From Byssothecium circinans (Eukaryota > Ascomycota > Dothideomycetes > Pleosporales > Massarinaceae), in assembly GCA_010015675.1 (NCBI GenBank), contig ML976989.1:1-64000 (forward strand): a DNA stretch of 64,000 nucleotides. Direction: 5' to 3'. Shown one piece after another: positions 10,123-20,986 of the stretch. The first letter of the stretch is position 1. Each line of letters begins with the position of its first letter. The notes under the pieces were generated by a model, which made no database searches, was not told the origin of the DNA, and worked only from the letters and a program-made list of their open reading frames with translations. The position numbers were made by a program, and so were the translations under genes.

Positions 10123-11897
10123 TTAATCGTTCGAATTGACGCCGAACTCATCCTGCACTTCAACAATACGCACCCCACGTGAATCGGCAATGAGCCCCAT
10201 CAAGCCCTGGCCCACGTCCTTGATCTCGTTGTACTCATGTAGTAGTTTGATGTGCTTCTTGACAATCTTGTTTGCTGCGGCCATGATGTCGGAATCTGTA
10301 GGCTCTGTGACGGAGAGCTGGCACATGAGATCGGAATTCTCGTCCTCGGCAACAAGCTCTTGCACATTCTCAAGTGCAGCGAGGGAAGCTATGAGTGCAG
10401 CTCGCTGAGCCTTCATCTCTGCGAGGCTGATTTCTTGTGGTGTCTTCGCTACAGCTGGTTGGCCTGTTTCGTACGGGAGTCCGGGGGGGCTTGTAGGCTT
10501 CGATAGTGTGATAGACTCTTTCCGGAGTTCACGGCTTGAATTCTCGCCATCAGGAGTGGTGGATATGTTCGCGCCAGCTGTATTTGCTGGACCTGTATCT
10601 GGGTGTCGTGCTTCCTTCGTACCACTTGCTACATCCGAACTCTCAACCATATCGACGTCACGAGAGTCTGTCGTACTAGACACTATGCTGGGCTTTTCTA
10701 GCTCCACAGCCGTGAGAGATGTCGAGGCAGTAACTTCCATCCCAGTATCGACTGGCATGGTGGTACTGATGGGGCCAGCATTTCGCTCATTCTGCGATAG
10801 TTTGCTTTTCAGAAAAGTTGACGGCGCAGAATCAATTTCCATGCTGCTGTTTTCGTCCGGTAGAGTGGGCGCTCGTAGGCTCAGATGGATGTCATCCGCC
10901 GCTTGGGAGTCTTTTCCTACGGGGCCCGACATAGAGATTTCGTCTTGAAGCTCTGCATGCAGTTGCTCTGGGAATGTCTCATGGGTGGATTCATCAGTTG
11001 CGTGGCTTGGCGCTACCGTGATCGGGCCAGCACAAGTTGTTTCTATGGTATGAATTGGGGAATACTGAGTCAAGGGTGCATTTGAGTCGTTTGATGAGGC
11101 ATAGCTCTTCCCGTTGCCAGTCTGCGGACTTAGAATAGAAGCGACCTCGTCTTCAAAGGTAGCCACCGGTAGCGTAGCTTTTGAGTCGGGAAGGGACGTT
11201 GCTGGAGGCTGTAGTAGGTAAGCAACAGTCTGCACGGCAACAAAACGAAACATACGATTTGAGGGGGGATGCCAGCTTCCGACCCAAGTCTTTCCTCGGA
11301 CTGTCCCTCAATCACGACAGAATTATCGCTCGGTGGGAGTCCGGTTTCCTCACGGTCGCTGAAGTCCTTTCGTTTCTCGACTAGAGGTTGCGGCTCCAGT
11401 GGAGTTTTATGGTCCACTGTCATAAACTCCTGCACACCGATGGGCTGACTGCTTTCATCAAGGGTTGTAGTTGGTGTTGATACCTGTTCCTGCTCGATAC
11501 TCACGCTGCCTCCAGACGCATGCTCAGTTCTCTGCATCGGTAATTCATTATTGAAACCTAGCCCTTTTCCAGAAACTTCGTCAACAGTGAGCTGGGACGG
11601 AAAAGATGCCGCCAGCTCGTCTGTGTGTGGACGGCTGCTGACTGTGGATTCTTGCTGTGGAGGAGGGTTAGGTTGCGGGTCAGTCTGATGAATATTTTGA
11701 GGCAGCTCAGTATTTCCTGAAGCCACCGACTGGATAGTTTTTGTGCCCTTGTCATATTGAGGCGATGTCTCTGCGTCCTCTTCGACCCTAGCGACGTCGC
11801 GTGACGCGTCGAAAGGCTTGCTCGTCCTCGGGGCATCTGAAGGCGACGAACTCAGCAGCTCGTCCTCTGAGTCTGGTATCTCTTCTCGGACAGCCAT
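10123..11897 (-). CDS. SWI5: Swi5/Sae3-type DNA recombination factor with long disordered N-terminus
   Basis: The C-terminus (last ~95 residues) carries the Swi5 domain: MKAQRAALIASLAALENVQE, then KKHIKLLHEYNEIKDVGQGL and MGLIADSRGVRIVEVQDEFG. Swi5 forms a complex with Sfr1/Mei5 that stimulates Rad51/Dmc1 strand exchange in homologous recombination; a nuclear location follows from the family. One phase-0 GT-AG intron (11209-11255, 47 nt) joins two exons into 575 residues. The ~470 residues before the domain are Ser/Thr/Glu/Pro-rich and probably disordered. Yeast and animal Swi5 proteins are under about 250 residues, so this is a much-extended filamentous-fungal form. The first residues, MAVREEIPDSEDELLSS, include an acidic patch. 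It diverges from the YTP1-like gene across 410 bp. Confidence 0.85.
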
Positions 11898-12307
11898 GGT
11901 GGTATCGCGATGCGGTGACGGATGGTTTCCAGTCGTGGAGTGGAAATGATGCGGTCGGCAAAGGTAGAAGGCATTGACGCACGGACTAATAAATGTTTAC
12001 ATAACACCAATGGCTCCTGGCATGGTTGACAAAGCCAGCAGGTCCAGGAGGTCTCGGAGTTATTTGCACAGTACTTGGCACCGTTTAGGTAGACTGGTCA
12101 AGTTCTGGCGGTGTCAGCTTCCGCGACATCCCACAACGCATAGAACTTCGCCTCATCCATCGATGACACGGTTGTTCGCTCCCGAGCAGTGAGCACTGAA
12201 CGTTATTATTGGGAGTATTCGCCCCTCAAAGACGTGAAACCCCCAACGTCGGAACGCCGCCCACCTCTCTCCACCTCAGCTGTCACGACTCGCGATCCGG
12301 TTCAGTC
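11898..12307. promoter_or_regulatory. Divergent intergenic region SWI5 / YTP1
   Basis: This 410-bp stretch lies between two start codons pointing away from each other, so it must hold both promoters. I see no clear TATA box or operator motif. Confidence 0.4.
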
Positions 12308-13826
12308 ATGGCGACGTCCTTAAACAGACGGGCCCCCGCCGCCGCCGCCGCCCTGCTTCTCCTCAGCATAGCGACTGTCGCGCAGGCACACGAACACCAC
12401 ATGGACAACATACCGGAGGGAGACGGCACCTCGCCAGACCCTATAGTGCGTCATCCAGTTGGGGAAGATGCTGGGAGGCAGCAGAGCTAATGAGGTCTCA
12501 GGACTCAATCCTATGGATACACATCCTCATCCAATCGCTCGCTTGGGGCATCCTCTTCCCCACGGGCATGGTGCTCGGCATCATACGCTCGCGATGGCAC
12601 GTCCCCGTGCAGACCACCGGCTCCGTCCTCGCAATCATCGGGTACTTTCTCGGCCACAAGCACAAAGGTCGACAGTTCGCCACTAACGCCCACGCCCAAT
12701 TCGTCCCGATCATCATGCTTATGTTGGTCTCGCAAGTCGCTATGGGGGTGTATTTGAAGCTGCATCTTGAAAAGGGGATCCACGGGAAGCTACGGAAGGT
12801 GGTGGTCAAGGCACACGGCGTGGTGGGCAAGATGATGCCGGTTGTGACCTGGGTGCAGTTCCTGTTTGGAGGCATCACGGCTTTGGGATTCTGCCGCGGG
12901 GAACACGTTGGGCAATGCGCGGCGCATTTCATCATGGGCAGTGCCTTCATCGCTTACGGAATCCTTCTTACCATTCTCCTGCTGGTTGGGCAGATATGGC
13001 TACGCAAGACTGGACGAAGCCAGGAATTCTTCGACTCGCTCGTCATTGCAGCATGGGGCTGCGTCAACACCTTCACCGAGCATCGCTGGGGCGGACCATG
13101 GGTACGGAACGATCTTCAACACACGGCTATGGGCGTCATTTGGTGGTGTGCAGGTCTGGTCGGCATCTGGCTGAGCCGCACGAGGGACGGAAGGCCCAAG
13201 CGAAACCTGATTCCCGGAATTGTCCTCTTGTTGACCGGCTGGGGCATGTCCGCACATCCACAAACCCTCCCCGTGTCCGACATGGTGCACAAAGTGTTCG
13301 GCTGGACTCTCATGTCCGCCGGTCTCGTCAGGATCATCGAGATCTCCTTTGTCCTGAAAGACCGCAGCTACACAAGTTTGGACGGCTCCGACCCGAACAG
13401 CTTCCAATACCTCACGCCCTTCCTGCTCTTCGCTTCGGGATTCCTGTTCATGGGCGCACAGGAAGAGCAAATGCAGATCTTGGCTGACAACCACGTTACG
13501 CATGTTTCATATGTTCTTATCCTGTACAGCATTTCTTTCTTACTGTTCCTATGTAAGTCCTTCATACTTGGGGAGTGCGATGTTCATAAACTAACGCAGC
13601 AACAGTCACCAACATGCTTATCCACCTGTACGCCGTCTCCGCATGGTCACGCTCAAAGTCGGACGCCGAGGCTCCCCGCGCGAACGGCATGTCTAACGGT
13701 CATGCCCGAGCTGAGCGCAGAGTGCGGGACGCCGAAGAATTTGAGCTTGAAGGACTTATTTCTTCTGATGAGGACGCACAGCCGCTTGTTGACAAAGAGA
13801 GGCATGCACCTGCGACTCGTTCATGA
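12308..13826 (+). CDS. YTP1: YTP1-like multi-pass membrane protein
   Basis: Fungal Ytp1 family (DUF2427 N-terminal domain plus YTP1 domain), polytopic and probably in the secretory pathway; its biochemical role is unknown. The chosen ATG at 12308 gives an Ala/Leu-rich signal peptide (MATSLNRRAPAAAAALLLLS) ending near AQAHEHH. An upstream in-frame ATG at 12209 would put charged sequence before it. Introns are 12446-12501 and 13553-13605, both GT-AG, giving 469 residues. Diagnostic blocks are WGILFPTGMVLGIIRSRWHV, YLKLHLEKGIHGKLRK, LVIAAWGCVNTFTEHRWGG, LTGWGMSAHPQTLPVS and DGSDPNSFQYLTPFLLFASG. The C-terminal tail of about 60 residues is hydrophilic and acidic. Confidence 0.9.
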
Positions 13827-14283
13827 TTTCCTATGGTGGGGATAGTGGAGTTTGGCGTCCAATGAAGCGTTGCAAGCACTCGGTTGGCGCTCTACATAGG
13901 CTGCTGTACACCATTAAGCAATTCACCATCTATTATTTTTATACGTCTCCTCGCTACGTCATTCCTTTGCCGTCCCTGAAGATGGTGAGGATTGGGCAGG
14001 GGTTGCATAATTATCCGAACCCAAGATTGCTCGTAGAAACTATAAAGGTAGAAACTTGTCGTACGCTTCTGCAGGAGGACGGAAACGGACACAGGCGTGA
14101 ATTGAATGGGAGCCGGTGGCGCAGCATGGCTTGCGCGTAATACAGTGTTCGCCGATCTCGACTGCCGCTGGACGACAGGGCTGCGCGGCAAGAACCGCAG
14201 GCCAGCACAAAAGCCGCCCTGCTCGCTATGCAAACATCATACGACTTTCCCTCAACTCAGCTCACCACTCACCGCTCACCACC
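13827..14283. other. Intergenic region / 5' leader of the histidine kinase gene
   Basis: Frame-open sequence extends upstream of the kinase start to 14116, but it is basic and non-conserved in character. I treat it as leader. Confidence 0.35.
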
Positions 14284-16551
14284 ATGACCGGCTTGTCGGG
14301 TCGTCCTTCCCTGATGCCTACACCAGCCTTGGCTCCGGCCGTTCCTCCTTCCGTCGATCTCCCGCTCCCGTCAGGCTCAAGACAGAATAAACGGAATCAT
14401 ACCCACAACAGCAACAGCCTCGACATTTTCCACGACACCCCCATTCCCACCGTCGTGCTGACGTCAACGCTTCACGTCGCCCAGGTCTCAGAAAGCTACT
14501 GCCAGGTCTCGGATTCCAGCCGGGAGCAGCTGCTTGGCTGCACTCTCCAAGAACTCTGTGAGAAGGTAAAACTGCCCACACTGGTTTCGGCAAGCGATGG
14601 CATTCGAGCTGCTCTGGAGAGCGCCCGCCCGCATCAGCCCGACTCCATCCACGACCAACAGCACAACAACTGCATCTGGCGTCTGCGCATCGTTCCCATC
14701 TATCAACGTCATGGTGAGCTCCGCTGCTTACTCATGGAACTGCAAGATGTGACCGAGGCCCAGAGGAAACAGCTTGAGCTCGAGGAGAAGATGTATGCCA
14801 ATGAGACGTTCCGCATCCTCGTCGAGACGGTCAAGGATTACGCCATCTTCATGCTGGATCCGCAGGGGAACGTCGCGTCTTGGAACGCCGGCGCACAGGC
14901 TTTCAAGGGCTATATGAAGCACGAGATTATTGGGCAGCATTTTTCCATATTTTACAGCCAGCGGGATCGCGACGACGACAAGCCGGGCAGAGAGCTGCGT
15001 GACGCGCTACGCGATGGACGGGTTGAGGATGAGGGCTGGCGGTATCGAAAAGACGGCACTCAATTTTGGGCAAATGTTGTCATCACTCCCATTTACAAAG
15101 ATGGCGTCCTACTAGGGTTCAGCAAAGTCACTCGGGACCTGAGCGAGCGGAAGAAGGCCGAGACGAATCTTATCGCTGCTTATGAGGAAGCCTCGAAGCT
15201 GAAGAACGAATTTTTATGCAACATGAGCCATGAAATACGGACACCCATGCACGGTGAGTGGCCGTTTTGCTACTCTCCATTGACTTCGGTCCGTCATATG
15301 TCCGGCTCTTCCACGACAACTTCTACATCCATCATGCTGACTTCCATTCGTAGGAATGCTCTCAGCATTAACTCTCCTCCTCGATACCAAACTGAACCCG
15401 GAGCAGCTAGAGCTCGCCCGTGTCCTTGAAGAGTCTGGCGATGTTCTCCTCCAAGTCATCAACGACATTCTCGACTATAGTAAGCTCGCCTCCGGTAGCT
15501 TCTCCATCAGTCACGACATCATCAGCGTACCCGACATCATCCAATCCGTCTTTCGCCACAACCAAAAGTGCTGTATGCCAGAAGTCCTGCTGGAAAGCAA
15601 TATTGATCCCCAAATACCGAAAGCAGCCGAAGGTGACAGTCTTCGTTACCGACAGATCGTCCAGAACCTCATGTCGAATGCTGTCAAGTTTACCGAGAAG
15701 GGCTACGTGCGGATCCATGCAGTGCTAGAGGAAGAAGACGATGAGGCATACACTATTATGACTGAAGTCGTTGATAGTGGTATAGGAGTCCCGAGCACCG
15801 TCACTAATACACTGTTCACGCCGTTCATGCAGTGTGACAACACCGCCACGAAGAGATATAAAGGCACTGGACTGGGTTTGAGCATCTGCAAGAGCCTAGC
15901 TGAACTCATGGGTGGTAAAATTGGATTCCAGCCCAACCCAGAAGGCGTCGGCAGTATCTTCTGGTACGCAAGCAGGTGTCCCTGTTCCTCGCTCGACACC
16001 CAATCATCGAGAAGTCCAACAATGCGACATCGTGGCTGACATATTTCAGGTTCACAGCGAAGCTTAAAAAAGTCCAACAACTATCCCCAATCTCACAAAT
16101 CCAGTCCTCTCTTTCAGCCCTCTCAACGTCCCCCCCCAACAAGTCTCCCCTCTCCGAAATCAAGCATGCCGCCCGCAACAAACGCGTCCTCCTCGCAGAA
16201 GACAACCCCATCAACCGAATCGTCATGGCAAAAATGCTCACGGGTCTCGGCTTCAACAAGATAGATCTCGCAGCGCATGGCGAAGAAGCCGTTTCATTAT
16301 CTCTCCAAGCCTCGCCGCCGTACGATTTGATACTCATGGATATAAATATGCCAGTTTTGGACGGCGTACAGGCGACGAGGAAAATTAGAGAGGGAGGGTT
16401 GAGGACGCCGATTGTGGCGTTGACGGCGAATGCGCTTAAGGGCCATGCGGAGACGTATATTGCGAAGGGGATGTCGGCTTATGTTGCTAAGCCGGTGGAT
16501 CGGAAGGTTTTGGTTGAGGCTTTGTTGGGGTGTCTTGGGGAGGGGGGATGA
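14284..16551 (+). CDS. Hybrid histidine kinase with PAS domains and receiver
   Basis: Sensor of the fungal multistep phosphorelay. Order in the 693-residue product: PAS-like region (from DIFHDTPIPTVVLTSTLHVA); a clear PAS/PAC (FRILVETVKDYAIFMLDPQG, then WRYRKDGTQFWANVVITPIY); HisKA with the phospho-acceptor histidine in NMSHEIRTPMHG; HATPase_c with N-box (QNLMSNAVKFTEKG), G1 (VDSGIGV) and G2 (KGTGLGLSICKSL); and receiver (LLAEDNPINR, phospho-acceptor Asp in DLILMDINMPVLDG, conserved Lys in VAKPVD). Introns are 15254-15353, directly after the H-box, and 15964-16049. I chose ATG 14284 (CACCATGA context); the frame is open 56 codons further upstream. It has no membrane span, so is likely cytosolic. 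The layout resembles group IX Fos-1/TcsA kinases, but the group assignment is tentative. Downstream HPt (Ypd1) partnership is family knowledge. Confidence 0.88.
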
Positions 16552-16804
16552 TGGGGCTTGCTTTTTAGGGATAACCTGAGGATACTTGGACTTGTCCGGT
16601 ATATCGCATGATCCGACCGGTTGCTTCAAGTCTCGAGCCATTGCGAGCGGTGCAGTTGATGTCTCTATGAGCTCGGCAAACGGCAAACCAGTTCGCTTCG
16701 TCGGTCACATGGAATACCGTCTCTCCGGTAAGGAAACACTTAGACCAGATCAAGGACCACAAGCTCTAATGCTCACTCCAGACACAAGTCTTAGGGTATC
16801 AAAC

Positions 16805-17891
16805 ATGAGTCGTTTACTCAACATCCCTGGCGAGCTACTGAACAAGATCCTCGCGCAAATCGAACCTGAACATCGCCTCACGACACTACCGTCGCTCTAC
16901 TTAGCCTCAAAGGAGCTCCAGCATATCGTACAGCCCCTCATCTTCAAGCAAGCCAAAATTATGTACACCTCGCACCACGATGGCAAGGATGGAGTCCTAT
17001 CCCTCTCTCAACTTGTACGCACAATAATCAAACGTCCCGGCCTAGCAACCTCTCTGCAGGAATTCCAATGCCGCATCATCAACGGAATTTCACTGCGCAA
17101 ATTATCACGCATTCTTTCCGCAGATGATATGCAGCTATTCTGCGACTCGAAGCCCTTTTGGATAAATAACACAGAGTGGCAAAAGGATAGAGGTACGCCC
17201 GTCACGACATTGACTATCATCCTCATTGTCAGGGCTATCAATCTTAAGATTTTGCACATCGCAGTCCCACCTTGCTGCCCAGGGCCACTCCTACCACCAG
17301 GGCTTACCTTGAACAATCTCGAGGACCTGAAACTAAAGACAAGTTCGTGTGACTTGCCCTTAATGCTTGATAGCTATAGTCAATCTCTTCAGTCGGCGCC
17401 AAACTTGCGAAAACTCGTCATCGACCGCAGCGCCTCCCACAACTCAAGGCACGGTCATACATTAGTTCTACCGGGGAACTTATGGAAGCTGCGTCACTGC
17501 AGATTACCCACGTCTAGCGCACACTACGCTACTCCCGGCATCTTTAAAGCGCCTGGGCCTCCACAACTGGGGATAGTCAGATCTCGAGGACGATACGAAC
17601 CGACTCCTATCGATCAAGCATACCCGGTGCCCTCAGCTCCAAGACGTCTTTCTCGAACCCGTTCGTAATGGTGATCTTGAAAGCTTGAGGGACTTTTGCA
17701 TCTTTGCGAGGAAGATGAGCGCCCGGTTTGTAAAGAATGGGAAAACACGGGGTAGATTCCGACTATACCGCATTGACTTTCCTTGTCTTAGCATACATGT
17801 TTTCATTTCTGAGTATCACCATTCTGAAATGAAGGAGCCGCTGATAGACTGGCACGAGGATGAGGCGGAGCCGGACGCAATTGAGGCGTGA
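16805..17891 (+). pseudogene. Decayed F-box-type gene, paralogue of the downstream gene
   Basis: The start MSRLLNIPGELLNKILAQIE matches the F-box-like start of the next gene (LLNLPGELLNHVISNFHG). Parallel blocks follow: YLASKELQHIVQPLIFKQAK against LTSKELQRIVQPLMYRKLTI, and LSADDMQLFCDSKPFWINNT against VSAEDVQLFYDLKPSWVRDD. The copy is damaged. Around 17500-17530 the leucine-rich segment leaves the first frame (which stays open to 17668) and continues one frame over (LLPASLKRLGLHNWG). That frame has a TAG at about 17575-17577, then runs on credibly to a TGA at 17889-17891 (VFLEPVRNGDLESLRDFCIF, ending in an acidic tail like its paralogue's). It needs both a frame change and stop read-through, so I call it a pseudogene. 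A truncated product ending at 17668 is possible. Confidence 0.6.
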
Positions 17892-18462
17892 GGATGACTG
17901 TGGGAAGGACTCTTTTGGCGCGACCATCGTCAATCCTGGCATCATTGGGTATTAAACGGAGGAGTCGGTCTCCTGCGGCCGGGAGCTCTCGAGACACAAC
18001 AGGTCAGCACACACGCTTTATCAGGGCTATCCAAGGTGGATACAACGCATGATTTCCCTTCCCGAATTTCAGATTCCACGGTTTTGTCATTTCTCAAGAT
18101 TTCTTTCCTGCGAGAGGTCGGCTTCATAGAGACACGATGGCTTTTGGCGTGACCTGCACAGTTAGCGAAGGTTTACGTCAACCTGATTAGTACATATTTC
18201 ATGGATTGGGATGTTTGCGAGGGAATCACTCTACACTTTGTGATACGAGTTTCTGTACATATACAATGGTGATGCTCACTGCCATTAAGGGACGCGTTCG
18301 TGATGCCAAGGAGTGAAGGGCGTGACTGTGGGTTAGTCCATGTTCGGTTAGCGGTTATTCACTAGCGTGCCTGCTCGATCGATAAAACGCCCGATCGTTC
18401 TGCTCCGTCTCCTCACCTTTACCTCACCCCTGTGTTTACAGCTGGCTTATTGAAACTCAACC
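17892..18462. other. Intergenic region between tandem F-box-type genes
   Basis: No gene, repeat or RNA recognised. The sequence just before 18463 is the presumed promoter of the intact copy. Confidence 0.35.
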
Positions 18463-20061
18463 ATGGACAACACCCAAGATCCGCATAACGCGATGACGAG
18501 TCCATTGCTCAACCTCCCCGGTGAACTGCTCAACCATGTTATCTCAAATTTTCATGGGTACCACGACCGCCCAAGTCTTTGGGGGCTGTGTCTCACATCG
18601 AAAGAGCTACAGCGCATTGTTCAACCGCTCATGTACAGGAAGCTCACGATTTTCAACCCGAGAAGACCTACCTTATTCAAAAACGAAGTTGGGGTGGATT
18701 TCCCTGTTCGTAGCGGCAATGCGCACGCCGGAGAGGTTGATACTGAAGAAGTCAATGCTGAAGAGTTCCATGCTGAAGAGGAATACGAACCGAACGGCCG
18801 CCCTATTTACACCATGGACCTAATTCCTTTCGCTATGCTTATACGTACGCTATCAAAGCGACCTGACCTGGCGAGGGCTGCCGTCGTTTACAGATGTAGA
18901 ATTCCCGACAATATCCGATCCACTGTAAAAGGTGGAGCGCTACTCTCTCGGTCTTTCAGAGAGGTATCGGGGCACTCCGTGTCAGCAGAAGATGTGCAGC
19001 TCTTCTACGATCTCAAACCATCATGGGTGCGAGATGATACGCAATGGCGAGAGGACGTCGTGAATATCCGCGTAGCTGCTTTCAATATCCTATTGCTGGA
19101 GAGAATGCCCAACTTGAAGTATCTATATTTGAGAGCTGGCCCCGGACTAATAAGGGACTATCCGCCGAATGGACTAACGTTCAATAATCTGGAAATATTG
19201 GAACTAGGGGCGGAGTTCGAAGACGCAATGTTCAATCTCGGCGGCTACGTTGGGTTACTCAAGTCACCATCTTTGCGTTGGTTCTCCGCGATTTTCTGCT
19301 ATGCAAATCATGACACGACGCCATTGGTCCTACAGAGGAGCTCGCTGCTCCTAAACACCATCCAATTATGTGACTGCAGTTTCGACAAGCACTCGCTCGG
19401 CGCCTTGCTAGGCTCAGCCACCAACCTAGCAGCATTTGTTTATTCTGGTGTGTTCAATGAAGATTTCGCCACGAACCACTTCCTCCCAGCAGATATCCAC
19501 GAGCCACTTGAGCGCCACGCAAAGACCCTCATTTCCTTGTTCCTACAGTTTGATATGGCATGGATAAATCGCTTCGGCGACGAGAACGATGAAAACGGTC
19601 GTGTTCGTAAACTTCCGGATTTGAAAGGACTGCACAATCTCCAATTTATCGCCCTTGAGCATGGTCGCCTCGAACACATATCAATGCTCCCGCCATCCCT
19701 TACGCAGCTAGGGATCATCGATATGGCACAGTGTGATCTCAGCGGAGCACAACAAATCCTTACAGCAAACTACTATGATCTTCCCCTGCTTAGGAGGATT
19801 GGGATCGAGCGCGATGCACCTTCCGAAGACAACGATCGCATTTACGACACCCTATGCCAAACAGCAAAGCAGATGGGTGCGGAGTTCCCTCATTGTTTTT
19901 CGGGAGTGAAGATCAAACTTCCGAACTTGACAGTAGAGCTTGATAGAAAATCGTCGCTGAGGTTGGTGGAGGAAATTTCCGAAGACGAGCCGGAGACTCA
20001 GCCTAGAGACGAGGCAGATGCGGATCGAATGGAGGTCGATTTGGATGGGGAGGAAACGTGA
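18463..20061 (+). CDS. F-box-like / leucine-rich protein, 532 residues
   Basis: Intronless gene with the ATG in good context (AACCATGG). The N-terminus has an F-box-like motif (LLNLPGELLNHVISNFHGYH, residues about 14-33, then LCLTSKELQRIVQPLMYRKL). Irregular leucine-rich segments make up the rest: MPNLKYLYLRAGP, FNNLEILELGAEF, LKSPSLRWFSAIF and LKGLHNLQFIALEHGRL. An acidic insert with EEVNAEEFHAEEE lies near residues 85-108, and the acidic C-terminus ends DRMEVDLDGEET. F-box proteins of this kind are SCF substrate adaptors. Binding to Skp1 is inference, because the F-box is divergent. The gene directly upstream is a decayed copy, so this is a local duplication. Confidence 0.72.
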   Translation: MDNTQDPHNAMTSPLLNLPGELLNHVISNFHGYHDRPSLWGLCLTSKELQRIVQPLMYRKLTIFNPRRPTLFKNEVGVDFPVRSGNAHAGEVDTEEVNAEEFHAEEEYEPNGRPIYTMDLIPFAMLIRTLSKRPDLARAAVVYRCRIPDNIRSTVKGGALLSRSFREVSGHSVSAEDVQLFYDLKPSWVRDDTQWREDVVNIRVAAFNILLLERMPNLKYLYLRAGPGLIRDYPPNGLTFNNLEILELGAEFEDAMFNLGGYVGLLKSPSLRWFSAIFCYANHDTTPLVLQRSSLLLNTIQLCDCSFDKHSLGALLGSATNLAAFVYSGVFNEDFATNHFLPADIHEPLERHAKTLISLFLQFDMAWINRFGDENDENGRVRKLPDLKGLHNLQFIALEHGRLEHISMLPPSLTQLGIIDMAQCDLSGAQQILTANYYDLPLLRRIGIERDAPSEDNDRIYDTLCQTAKQMGAEFPHCFSGVKIKLPNLTVELDRKSSLRLVEEISEDEPETQPRDEADADRMEVDLDGEET

Positions 20062-20986
20062 ATGAGTCGAGGCAGACGTGGTGGAAGAGCAGCTGGATGG
20101 GAATTAACAGGGGGACAACCTCGATGACGAGATGGACGACGCTTGAGAGGATTTTCATGAATTTTGAGACAATGTTATGGGAATGATGCGGTCTTGTGTC
20201 AAAAGCCTTGCAAATGCATGCTACAGTTTGGGTCCGCTGACGTGTTGCGACACTTCTGTATCTAGTACTGTATCTATGCTACACGATAATAGACCATTCA
20301 GGGGAAAGTTATCTTGCTCGCTTCATGTCGTCACTGACTCCAAATATAACTGACCAAAACATTCGCCATTTCCAACTTTTGAAAATCACAGTACGGCTTC
20401 TCCGCAAAACGTTTGGGATATGCATTTTTCGTATCTCGTGGACGACAAGCGTGCGCAAGCTTCTGCTAAGTTATCGTGTAGAGTAGATCTGGATGTAAAA
20501 GAGCAAAGGGGAAAGGAAGGAGGTCAGTTTCCGTCCTACTGGGAGCTTATCTGTTTAATTCCTTCTTCCCTTTCGAGACATGGAGCACATGCATATACGT
20601 CTGTGTTTTAAGTCATGATTATTACTGACAGTGATGTAACTGAAGAGTTAGAGAAGTAGTACCAGCATGGCTTCTTAACCATCAGTGCATAGGAATACAT
20701 TCGCCCTTGCCATGTGTCCTATATCCTCCTCCACTATCTCACACGTTCCTTCCTCCACCTACACCCCAAAGAATGACGACGAGCCCAAAGTCCTAATCCT
20801 TGCTCTCTGCACCATCGACTACCTGCGATCGTTACCTGCTCTTCGTCCACCCAGGCAGCGCAGGTTCCTCACCATGGTCAGGCACGGCAGAGGAGCTCTT
20901 AAAATACCGCTCGCCTAAAAAACAACGTTAGCCACACCCCACATAACTAAACCAAGAAAACTCAAGCCGACCTCGCAATGATCCAA
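20062..20986. other. Intergenic, convergent 3' flanks
   Basis: Lies between the 3' ends of the F-box-type gene (+) and a disordered-protein gene (-). Short open frames such as 20685-20918 are not supported by composition. No repeat seen. Confidence 0.35.

Noticed and set aside
13000..13503. Minus-strand open frames opposite YTP1
   Set aside because: Antisense shadows of the conserved YTP1 coding exon.
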